A DNA stretch of 19,633 bases. It comes from Candidatus Methanophaga sp. GoMg3.2. GTDB taxonomy: Archaea > Halobacteriota > Syntropharchaeia > Alkanophagales > Methanospirareceae. The notes beneath the pieces are model-generated. The model was given only the letters and a program-made list of their open reading frames with translations. It did not search any database and was not told where the DNA came from. How positions within the stretch are numbered: position 1 is the first letter of the stretch; every line of letters begins with the position of its first letter. The position numbers and the translations under genes were made by a program. Below, one piece after another: positions 15,401 to 19,633 of this stretch. The DNA lies in contig QBUN01000412.1 of assembly GCA_013180565.1 (NCBI GenBank), positions 1 to 19,633 on the forward strand, read 5' to 3'.

Positions 15401-15970
15401 ATGCCAGCCCCAGGGGTTCGTACTGTTATCTGCAAAGAAACTGATACGCATTCCCTCATAATAGTCGGGCACGTAGCCCTCTTCTGCTTGCCACCAGGTC
15501 AGAACCAATGGACCTTGCCGTGGCTGTGGCTCATAAACGTTTGTGTAGTTGAACCGTTTGCTGAAGCCGTCAGAAGCCTTGATTTTTAGCTCGTCCCTCG
15601 GAGACATGCCACCTACCAGGTTGCATATATCCTTAACATCAGACCCTCGCACCGCACCGTAATCTCTGTTCTCTATATTCTGAAACTCAGCCGGATCCCA
15701 CGGATCGCTGTCATTAAAAGTAGGACCCTGATGGTAGTAATGCGTGGTCTCATCCCCGTAAACCTGCAAATTCGCCTCTAACCACGTGTAATTTACCATC
15801 GTTTCGTTCAGCACGGTAGTACCGTCAGAAGCATATTTTACCACGTGCACCTCGGTTGTTGTCGCTGCTGCTACCAACACGGGAAGTGCTAAAAACAACA
15901 ATCCTATGCCAACACATAACATTACCCATAACGTTCTTCTTTCCATTTTTTCTCGTTCTCCTTTATCCAT
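12446..15970 (-). CDS. Giant secreted modular protein: two TTEVHV modules, a DUF4430-like domain and four molybdopterin-fold-like repeats
   Basis: The 1174-residue precursor has a signal peptide (about 10-35). Then come a TTEVHV module (37-235), a DUF4430-like domain (about 240-375; SVNNLTPLGALDAAA, WAWSCSVNDHVLDDW, VVYYYYG), three repeats (379-522, 529-663, 673-815), a second TTEVHV-type module (818-1022) and a fourth repeat (1023-1165). Each repeat follows one plan: W-L-L-G start, a Cys near H/G (C403, C553, C699, C1048), W.GIPLW.L.G.VDD, AGDGY or SDGY, IVAN.LNG, WPL.L.G..V.G, and a closing I.L. This fits PF00174-type sulfite-oxidase domains, with the Cys about where the Mo ligand lies in catalytic members. 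DUF4430 is known from cobalamin-binding and surface proteins. No C-terminal anchor is seen, so it should be released or held by partners. It is the first gene of the operon. ATG 15946 is an alternative start, with GGAG upstream. Confidence 0.82.
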   Translation of the reverse strand: MDKGEREKMERRTLWVMLCVGIGLLFLALPVLVAAATTTEVHVVKYASDGTTVLNETMVNYTWLEANLQVYGDETTHYYHQGPTFNDSDPWDPAEFQNIENRDYGAVRGSDVKDICNLVGGMSPRDELKIKASDGFSKRFNYTNVYEPQPRQGPLVLTWWQAEEGYVPDYYEGMRISFFADNSTNPWGWHVFGNWDMHECFAPKYWHNYSGIWPSSSGLSVKHVSELLIYSTEAASDVFFDNSVTLTGGYFTQTAYNSGTEYSVNNLTPLGALDAAATAGAFGYNVTDKKYLSKGILMLDDIRDYRYNKSDSDKWAWSCSVNDHVLDDWSNSETEGLNIYALQDKDVVYYYYGNVELPDYGSEDAIAAVMITVNTSLSDWDLELVGAVTETVAKAAFGESVACGHYANWTDPDTGKFWEGIPLWYLVGWVDDEIQHGPDAFNDILAADGYTVKVIAGDGWSTSLASADIARNDGYIVANALNGSELPINTSSGKPCWPLHLKGANVTGGQQVGNIAKIELVGLPGPSEGWELKLLGDVGDVITQAEFEEAVACHGVTYTDGNDTWTGIPLWYLAGAVDDLETTSHWTFNDTHATANYTVKLIAGDGYNRDFVNSDIARDRGYIVANTLNGEELEEGSFPLKLVGREVFGGNKIGNIVAIELVEFITPPPATGSYNLNLTGKISDVLSQAEYETAADPSCHGVTWTDPDTSDVWEGVPLWFFCGLVDDRIPHGPDAFNDNQAAMGYKIIVKAGDGYAKEFASTDVARNGGFIVADTLNGEPLSLDGSHPPWPLRLVGSEVSGGSRVGNIVEIELTEFGGSTEVPSVHIIKYDTDGTTILNETNVSYQWMEANLPVIGDGTTAYKFEACDFTEGDHWDQAETYPGGYKIDRVVKGTSVKGLCELVGGMGAGTEIELVACDGYETALGYENIYTDELSSEQRERQGEAFLAWWADDQGYVPDYSNGMRLFFTASDDDHIFGLWDMHECMDDKYWHYYWNDGVQYPSCAGLSAKYVDSIKIYSAHATDWNLTLEGAINDTISKSYFDQALACTMGGHAAGYTDSKGRAWEGLPLWVLCGWVDDENTHSEGAYNDTLAAAGYNITIFASDGYSVTIDSGDTIRNSNYIVANTLNGTHIPEDDSSWPLKLVGANVSGSLQVKGVATIKLDVIPVIKLWQN

Positions 15971-15998
15971 TGTATTTTACATTCGGATTTTCACGCCG

Positions 15999-16025
15999 AT
16001 ATGTAAACATATACCACTCGGTATA
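15999..16025. promoter_or_regulatory. Two overlapping inverted repeats, candidate operator
   Basis: TATACC-ACTC-GGTATA (16010-16025) has perfect 6-bp arms and overlaps the TATA box. ATATGT-AA-ACATAT (15999-16012) also has perfect 6-bp arms and covers the expected start site. A dimeric regulator bound here would block TBP or RNA polymerase. In this context a metal-oxyanion or cofactor sensor is a reasonable guess, but no matching consensus is known to me. Confidence 0.5.
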
Positions 16026-16030
16026 AAAAG
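16021..16030 (-). promoter_or_regulatory. TATA box of the seven-gene W/Mo surface operon
   Basis: On the minus strand CTTTTTATAC lies 51-60 nt before the ATG at 15970. The expected start site is near 16000, giving a leader of about 30 nt. It is the only convincing promoter for the seven genes down to wtpB, since all internal gaps are 22 nt or less. Confidence 0.55.
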
Positions 16031-16099
16031 ATTGTTGCTTTTTTCGTACAGAAACGCAGTTTAACGAACAAGATAGAGTACCCCTTAAGGGAACGAGAA

Positions 16100-16237
16100 A
16101 TGCAAATAAGCGCAAGGAATAGACTTGAAGGTACGTATTTATCTATCTACTGTAAGGTAAAAATCGAAGTCGCCCGCCCCTCGACAATAACCGCGATGAT
16201 AATAAAAGAGGCAGTGGAAATGAATTCACAAATTTGA
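16100..16237 (+). pseudogene. Degraded copy of the Mop/TOBE oxyanion-binding gene
   Basis: An ATG opens a 45-codon frame that clearly matches the intact mop gene at 18719. MQISARNRLEG aligns with MPISARNKMAG, and ARPSTITAMIIKEAVE aligns with SKPSVITAMITKEAVE. Between them the VVKAIEKGEVAST part is replaced by unrelated residues (TYLSIYC), and the frame stops just after EAVE, so the last 25 residues of the fold are missing. Nucleotide identity is high across the two conserved blocks. Without the middle strand and C-terminus the Mop fold and its oxyanion site cannot form. CCCTTAAGGG, a 10-bp palindrome, lies just before it (16082-16091). Confidence 0.75.
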
Positions 16238-16269
16238 TGCTGGGTGCTTAGATTTAAGTATTTATGCCT

Positions 16270-16640
16270 TTACGTGCTTCGCGGGCAGTACCTTTGAATA
16301 CCAAGCACGTGGGCAGGTCCCGCAGCGGCGGTGCCGTAAAGAATGACTGGCTTACCGCAAGAAAAGAGTTCTTCAAACGTGTTATTGACAAAGATCGTCT
16401 CGGCTGCAAACCAACAAGCCATATCTTTGGTGACTCGTACCTCTCTTTGACCTATCCCTCTATTTATCTACCACACTGTCCCATGCCCTCATTTTTGCAA
16501 TGCCTCGTATTCTCTACCTTTTTCAGTTGTCGCAGTAATGTGTTCAGTGTAGAGACAAAGACCGCCCTCTGGAAGTTGTCTTTTAGCTCCAGCGCAATCA
16601 CATCGCTTTTCCCTTCTGGAGTGGATAATCCTTTTCTTTG
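16270..16640 (-). pseudogene. Degraded DUF364-type (putative heavy-metal chelation) protein gene
   Basis: Two minus-strand segments in different frames read as parts of one protein. Segment 16464-16604 encodes LKDNFQRAVFVSTLNTLLRQ then VENTRHCKNEGMGQCGR. This matches my recollection of a family pattern with RA.F.ATLNAVLR.LGLV..T.HC.DEEPE.CA. Segment 16270 to about 16440 encodes TKDMACWFAAETIFVNNTFE, then ELFSCGKPVILYGTAAAG and LGIQRYCP, which matches DUF364 ends (D....TGSTI.NGT..ELL..GKPV..YGTT.AG...L...R.CP). The Rossmann-like middle is deleted, and the segment nearest mobB (KEKDYPLQKGK, about 16610-16640) is in a third frame. It is a dead paralogue next to the live DUF364 gene. The plus-strand frame covering 16264-16656 is its shadow. 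Confidence 0.6.
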
Positions 16641-16679
16641 GGATCACCAAGCTTGACTACATTCGGCAGTTTTGCTTCG

Positions 16680-17105
16680 TTATTCGTCACGGATAAAATC
16701 ATGTATCCATCTCTGGATCTCATCAATATTATCTTCGTATTTTATCGCACCTTCTAGTTCAATATCGCCGACGGAAATCTTAGGTATTCTCTCCATCTTA
16801 CGACCCTCCACAAGTATTAGATCAGGATGCACGATTTTATTCAAAATATCCGCAATTTCCTTCAATTCCATCCCTCGCTTGAAGATAAACGCGGTCTCAT
16901 CAGGAGAAGACGCCACGACCACACTTGCACCTGCTTGTCTATGTTTCCACGTATCTTTACCCTCGGTATCAATCGAGAACTTCTTTGGAATGTTCTTTAT
17001 TGTCGCAATTTTATATCCCTCATTTCTCAACCGCCTGATCAATTTCTCAATTAGGGTCGTCTTCCCGCTATTGTGATACCCACAGATACCGATTACCTTT
17101 TTCAT
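16680..17105 (-). CDS. mobB: Molybdopterin-guanine dinucleotide biosynthesis protein MobB
   Basis: The 141-residue protein is a P-loop GTP-binding protein. It has Walker A GYHNSGKTT (residues 9-17), then TLIEKLIRRLRNEGYKIATI and KNIPK...SIDTEGKDTWKH. The RQAGASVVVASSPDETAF stretch and PDLILVEGRKMERIPKI (Walker-B-like with the conserved EG) follow. MobB assists insertion of Mo or W into the guanine-dinucleotide form of the pterin cofactor in the cytoplasm. The length is short but normal for a stand-alone archaeal MobB. Its ATG overlaps the stop of the upstream DUF364 gene (ATGA), so the two are translationally coupled, and GGAG precedes the start. This ties the DUF364 protein to metal or cofactor handling. 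Confidence 0.9.
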   Translation of the reverse strand: MKKVIGICGYHNSGKTTLIEKLIRRLRNEGYKIATIKNIPKKFSIDTEGKDTWKHRQAGASVVVASSPDETAFIFKRGMELKEIADILNKIVHPDLILVEGRKMERIPKISVGDIELEGAIKYEDNIDEIQRWIHDFIRDE

Positions 17106-17806
17106 CGCTCCATCACCAGAAACTCAATTGCATCCTCAAACTGACTTACCTTCCCTCCGCCCTCTGCAATCTTCTTCATCATCCTCTCCGCGTCCACCAC
17201 CCTTATCCCCGCAAGCATATCCACGCCGTAATCAAATAATACCGGTGACATTGGCGTACTCGGCCCGATAAGGATTGTAAGCCCCTGACTCAGCTCCAAT
17301 AATCGCTCAATTGACTTGTTTATGACTGAGGAACTCGTTATCACGGCGATGTCCGCCTTCGGAATGAAGTATTCGGATGCAGTGTCTATAAAATCGCCCT
17401 TTTGTGGTTGCTTCTCGATTACCCATAGCTCATCCGCGCGTTTCCGTAATTCATTCACTTTCGGGAAGTGACCAACCATTGCTATCTTCTTGCCATCCGC
17501 ATTTTCAAGCAGGAAATTGAGCATATTTAATTCCTTACCTCTTGGCTTAATCAGCGAGTTGATCGCCGCGAGACCCACGCCTGCCTCGATCATGTTCCAT
17601 GACTTCGCATATTCCGCGAGTTCTATTGCCGTCTTCTCGGTCAGTTTCCCTAAATCTCGCACATTATATCCCGGTAGCGCCCCCAAATTCTTTGCCACGC
17701 CGCAGTTCCCGCTCAAAACGCCGATCCAGGCATAGCCAACGTGCACATCACTCACTCCCGTATCTTTATCTCTCACATCAGAAATCAAATCGTCTATCAG
17801 TTTCAT
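17102..17806 (-). CDS. DUF4213/DUF364 family protein, putative heavy-metal chelation
   Basis: The 234-residue protein has a DUF4213 N-terminal part (MKLIDDLISDVRDKDTGVSD, then HVGYAWIGVLSG, AIELAEYAKSWNMIEAGVGL and AAINSLI). The Rossmann-like DUF364 part follows (KKIAMVGHFPKVNELRKRAD, ADIAVITSSSVINKSIERLL, LTILIGPSTPMSPVLFDYGV and MLAGIRVVD). Family members are proposed to bind metals or metal complexes, but no biochemical role is established to my knowledge. The ATG at 17806 follows GGAAGGGAT and gives the natural family start; a TTG at 17833 is less likely. It is the first gene of an operon with mobB, which it overlaps by 4 nt. A TATA-like stretch (GCTATATTTTA on the minus strand) lies about 50-60 nt upstream in a region shared with the divergent Tfx relic. 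Confidence 0.85.
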   Translation of the reverse strand: MKLIDDLISDVRDKDTGVSDVHVGYAWIGVLSGNCGVAKNLGALPGYNVRDLGKLTEKTAIELAEYAKSWNMIEAGVGLAAINSLIKPRGKELNMLNFLLENADGKKIAMVGHFPKVNELRKRADELWVIEKQPQKGDFIDTASEYFIPKADIAVITSSSVINKSIERLLELSQGLTILIGPSTPMSPVLFDYGVDMLAGIRVVDAERMMKKIAEGGGKVSQFEDAIEFLVMER

Positions 17807-17830
17807 GATTTTATCCCTTCCACCAATAGG

Positions 17831-17871
17831 CAAATAGTCTTTTCTTTTTTAAAGTAAAATATAGCTATTTG
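17831..17871. promoter_or_regulatory. Divergent promoter region with an inverted repeat
   Basis: The 88 nt between the DUF364 ATG and the Tfx-type ATG contain CAAATAG (17831-17837) and its exact reverse complement CTATTTG (17865-17871). A TATA-like AAATATAG lies between them, next to the right arm, and could serve either direction. Tfx-type proteins bind DNA near promoters, so self-regulation is a reasonable guess. Confidence 0.35.
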
Positions 17872-17894
17872 ACTTACGTTATGATCCGACTAAT

Positions 17895-18149
17895 ATGAAG
17901 AAGATGAGTACTGATGAAGCAATACTTACCAGGATGCAGATGGATGTGTTGAAACTCAGGAACGGAGGATATACTCAGGATGAGATTACCAAAATAGGGG
18001 GGACAACGGAACAGAATATCACTACAATCGAGAAAAGGGCATGGAGAAACGTAAGAAGAGCATAGAATAGAGCAGAGATACGTATAACCTATGATAGTCT
18101 TTCTCTCGCAACGAAGATACGTGAAGTGCTTATGGATAAGATAAGATAA
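17895..18149 (+). pseudogene. tfx: Tfx-type transcriptional regulator, internally deleted and truncated
   Basis: The ATG at 17895 opens 56 codons ending in TAG (18063-18065). They encode a complete Tfx-like helix-turn-helix: LTRMQMDVLKLRNGGYTQDE, ITKIGGTTEQNITTIEKR and AWRNVRRA, matching the family pattern LT.RQ.EVL.LR..G.TQ.EIA...GTT..N...IEKRA..N. After the TAG the same frame gives IRITYDSLSLATKIREVLMD then KIR and TAA. This resembles the start of the last part of Tfx proteins (G.KV....S....I......DKIRG). About 40 middle residues and the end are missing. In Methanothermobacter, Tfx binds near the fmd operon, which encodes a molybdenum formylmethanofuran dehydrogenase, so its place beside mobB makes sense. 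The 56-residue HTH could still be made and bind DNA. Pyrrolysine readthrough of the TAG is possible but less likely. Confidence 0.65.
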
Positions 18150-18159
18150 GATAAGATAA
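18135..18159 (+). repeat. Pentanucleotide repeat (GATAA)5
   Basis: Five perfect GATAA units lie on the codons for the final DKIR of the Tfx relic. The convergent minus-strand relic also loses its sensible sequence here. Slippage by one unit changes all frames passing through. Confidence 0.9.
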
Positions 18160-18384
18160 GACATTTGCTCGCTGCATTCCACACAAAAAACGACTCCCTT
18201 TTTCGCCTTTGCTGGGATCGTAATGCGCACATATTCCCGCCTCGTCATTGTAATCGCTATCTTACCGTAATCCGCGATTTGCAATTACCGTGCATTTACT
18301 ATATGCGTTTAGCTCCGCTATGAGTTCAAGTACATTGTAACCCGGCCGCACTTTAAGGGAACACCCAGTAAATAGTTTACCCAT
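18160..18384 (-). pseudogene. Remnant of an unidentified minus-strand gene, frameshifted
   Basis: An ATG at 18384 opens 40 codons (MGKLFTGCSLKVRPGYNVLE, LIAELNAYSKCTVIANRGLR) ending in TAA at 18262. The next frame then continues with protein-like sequence (ADYGKIAITMTRREYVRITI, then PAKAKKGVVFCVECSEQM) until the GATAA repeat. After the repeat the frame only runs antisense to the Tfx relic. I do not recognise the family. Composition and the smooth switch of frame near 18280 suggest one broken gene of about 75 codons. It converges on the Tfx relic. Confidence 0.35.
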
Positions 18385-18700
18385 TATTTTTGATGTATTT
18401 GGTTAGCAAACCACAAGATCACACAGATTTTCACGAGAAAGCGATAATAGTAATCGGATTTTAATAAACTATTGGCTATCCTATCCCTATTAACCATAAT
18501 CTCTTGTATCAATCTTGTGGAATCTCATGGTTTTTAAGATTCGCTATACAATTACTTTTTGATAAGTGTCATAGACACGAATTTCACAGAGTTACACAGA
18601 CGCTACTCTAAAGTTCCGCCCAAAAAATATTACGTTTTTACGGGTTCATAGAATCAAAATTTTTTATTGTATCGAAGTACTTAAAGAGTGCCGTCTATAT
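18385..18700. other. Intergenic stretch with two degenerate copies of a short repeat
   Basis: No gene is supported here. Two related A+C-rich stretches, CCACAAGATCACACAGATTT (from about 18410) and GACACGAATTTCACAGAG (from about 18574), resemble the degenerate CACAGATTxCACAG-type intergenic repeats found in many prokaryotic genomes. GTGTC-ATA-GACAC (18566-18578) is a small perfect hairpin beside the second copy. Confidence 0.35.
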
Positions 18701-18718
18701 AGAATTCAGGTGATAAAA

Positions 18719-18928
18719 ATGCCAATAAGTGCAAGGAATAAAATGGCGGGTGTTGTAAAGGCGATAGAGAAAGGCGAAGTTGCATCTACCGTGAAAATCG
18801 AGATTTCTAAGCCCTCGGTCATCACGGCGATGATAACAAAAGAGGCAGTGGAAGAGCTTGGCTTGAAAGAAGGCGATAAAGTAGAAGCGGTGATAAAAGC
18901 AACAGAGGTAATGGTGTCAAAAGACTAA
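18719..18928 (+). CDS. Mop/TOBE-domain molybdate/tungstate-binding protein
   Basis: The 69-residue protein is one Mop domain: MPISARNKMAGVVKAIEKGE, VASTVKIEISKPSVITAMIT, KEAVEELGLKEGDKVEAVIK, ATEVMV. All signature parts are present (SARN...G.V..I..G, ITA.IT.E.V..LGL..G..V.A.IKAT.VM). Free-standing Mop proteins (molbindins) form hexamers that store or buffer molybdate or tungstate in the cytoplasm. I chose the ATG at 18719 because AGGTGA lies 5 nt upstream; a GTG at 18710 is part of that ribosome-binding site. A TATA candidate is unclear: GTACTTAAAG lies near 18678 and CTATATAG near 18695. It is the intact parent-like copy of the relic at 16100. Confidence 0.92.
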   Translation: MPISARNKMAGVVKAIEKGEVASTVKIEISKPSVITAMITKEAVEELGLKEGDKVEAVIKATEVMVSKD

Positions 18929-19039
18929 AAAAACCGTCCGTAAATAAATAGCAAGAGCATTATGAAAGTAATACTACAAACAAGCTTCTACATCCTATAA
19001 GAACCCATATTAGAAACCAAAAGATGCAGAGGGCGAAAA

Positions 19040-19486
19040 ATGAGCGATGATGTTCGGATAGGGGTTATTATATGCGACCGCTACCGTATGTGTGCCGGAG
19101 GCAAATGTCTAAGGGCGCTTAAGAACAGGGAGGGTGCATTCAGCAGTTATAAGGATAAAGAAGTGGAACTGGTCGGATATACTGTGTGTGGTGGCTGTCC
19201 CGGTGGAAATATCGAATATGCTCCAGAAGAGATGAAGAAGAACGGTGCAAATGTGATACATCTTGCTACAGGACTGGTCGTTGGATATCCACCATGCCCT
19301 CGTGTGACGGATTTTCGTAACTTTATCCAGGCGAAATATGGGCTTGATGTTGTAATAGGAACGCATCCGATCCCCCAGAACTATTATGAGATACATAAGA
19401 AACTCGGGACATGGAACTCTTCGCGATGGACTAAGATCATTCAACCAACTCTTGCAGATGAAAAGACCCGTTTGTTGTATGATTGA
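19040..19486 (+). CDS. CGGC-domain-containing protein
   Basis: The 148-residue protein carries the CGGC signature (YTVCGGCPGGNIEYAPEEMK, about residues 51-70). It also has a first Cys group (ICDRYRMCAGGKCLRAL), a third (GYPPCPRVTDFRNFI) and GTHPIPQNYYEIHKKLGTW. The family is small, cysteine-rich and found mostly in anaerobes and archaea; metal binding or redox chemistry is proposed from the Cys pattern. The start at 19040 follows GAGGG at 19029-19033. It lies 111 nt after the Mop gene on the same strand. A shared transcript is possible but not certain. The frame is intact and of usual length. Confidence 0.88.
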   Translation: MSDDVRIGVIICDRYRMCAGGKCLRALKNREGAFSSYKDKEVELVGYTVCGGCPGGNIEYAPEEMKKNGANVIHLATGLVVGYPPCPRVTDFRNFIQAKYGLDVVIGTHPIPQNYYEIHKKLGTWNSSRWTKIIQPTLADEKTRLLYD

Positions 19487-19592
19487 GGTTAAAGGGGTGG
19501 AATGACATAATGCTGTATTTGTTAAAGATAACATTTTATAATTTTTTACTGTACCTAGTTTATGAAAAGTAGATACACAAGTCACATACCCC

Positions 19593-19621
19593 GTACTTAA
19601 GGTACAAGGCCTGTACTTAAG
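19593..19621 (+). repeat. Two direct copies of GTACTTAAG
   Basis: GTACTTAAG occurs at 19593-19601 and 19613-19621, two turns of the helix apart (20 nt). GTACTTAA also occurs at 18678, upstream of the Mop gene. The pair could be a regulatory site for a gene just beyond the window edge. Confidence 0.35.
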
Positions 19622-19633
19622 CACGACCGCCGA

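Noticed and set aside
12446..15970. CRISPR or nucleotide satellite array in the giant gene
   Set aside because: The repetition is at protein-domain level with diverged DNA; there are no short identical repeats with spacers.
16264..16656. Plus-strand 130-codon open frame
   Set aside because: It is antisense to recognisable DUF364 segments, and its own protein has no family pattern and a low-complexity Ser/Phe-rich tail.
17874..18284. Minus-strand 136-codon open frame as a complete gene
   Set aside because: Only the first 40 or so codons look like protein; the rest is the GATAA repeat and the reverse strand of the Tfx relic.

Overview
The window looks like a chromosomal segment of a euryarchaeon of the methanogen or anaerobic methane-oxidising type. 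I infer this from the archaeal TATA boxes (some almost leaderless), the PGF-CTERM-type C-terminal sorting signals, a Tfx-type regulator relic, a WtpA/WtpB oxyanion transporter, a free-standing Mop/TOBE protein, MobB and a CGGC-domain protein. Species assignment is not possible from the sequence alone.

Left region (about 1-6150): an A+T-rich accessory area on mixed strands. It holds the end of a UPF0175-like antitoxin gene, a hicB-hicA toxin-antitoxin pair, a membrane-anchored DUF4352-like secreted protein, a PEGA-domain surface protein, a small membrane protein on the minus strand, a transglutaminase-like membrane protein, a TIR-domain protein, an unrecognised 204-residue protein and the tail of a MNT-type nucleotidyltransferase. 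Three of these genes are broken. The PEGA gene has two homopolymer frameshifts, the TIR gene has one, and the transglutaminase gene has in-frame TGA and TAA codons. This is either decay or local sequence error.

Central region (6216-16030, minus strand): a compact seven-gene operon read from right to left, in which every junction overlaps or is 22 nt or shorter. Order of transcription: a 1174-residue secreted modular protein; a secreted purple-acid-phosphatase-like metallophosphoesterase; a PGF-CTERM protein with two Ig-like domains; a second PGF-CTERM protein; a membrane-anchored single-domain protein resembling the sulfite-oxidase-type molybdopterin-binding fold; then wtpA and wtpB for tungstate/molybdate uptake. 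Only one promoter is visible, and its TATA box and start-site region are covered by two overlapping inverted repeats. No ATPase gene (wtpC) lies in the window. The layout suggests a surface system that handles molybdenum or tungsten, possibly in cofactor form, and feeds the transporter. That function is inference.

Right region (16030-19633): more Mo/W-related genes, intact and dead. Intact are mobB with an upstream DUF4213/DUF364 gene (minus strand), a Mop/TOBE oxyanion-binding protein and a CGGC-domain protein. Dead are a second mop copy, a second DUF364-type gene, a Tfx-type regulator (helix-turn-helix kept, middle deleted) and an unidentified frameshifted gene that meets the Tfx relic at a (GATAA)5 repeat. 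No tRNA, rRNA, CRISPR array or transposase was found.
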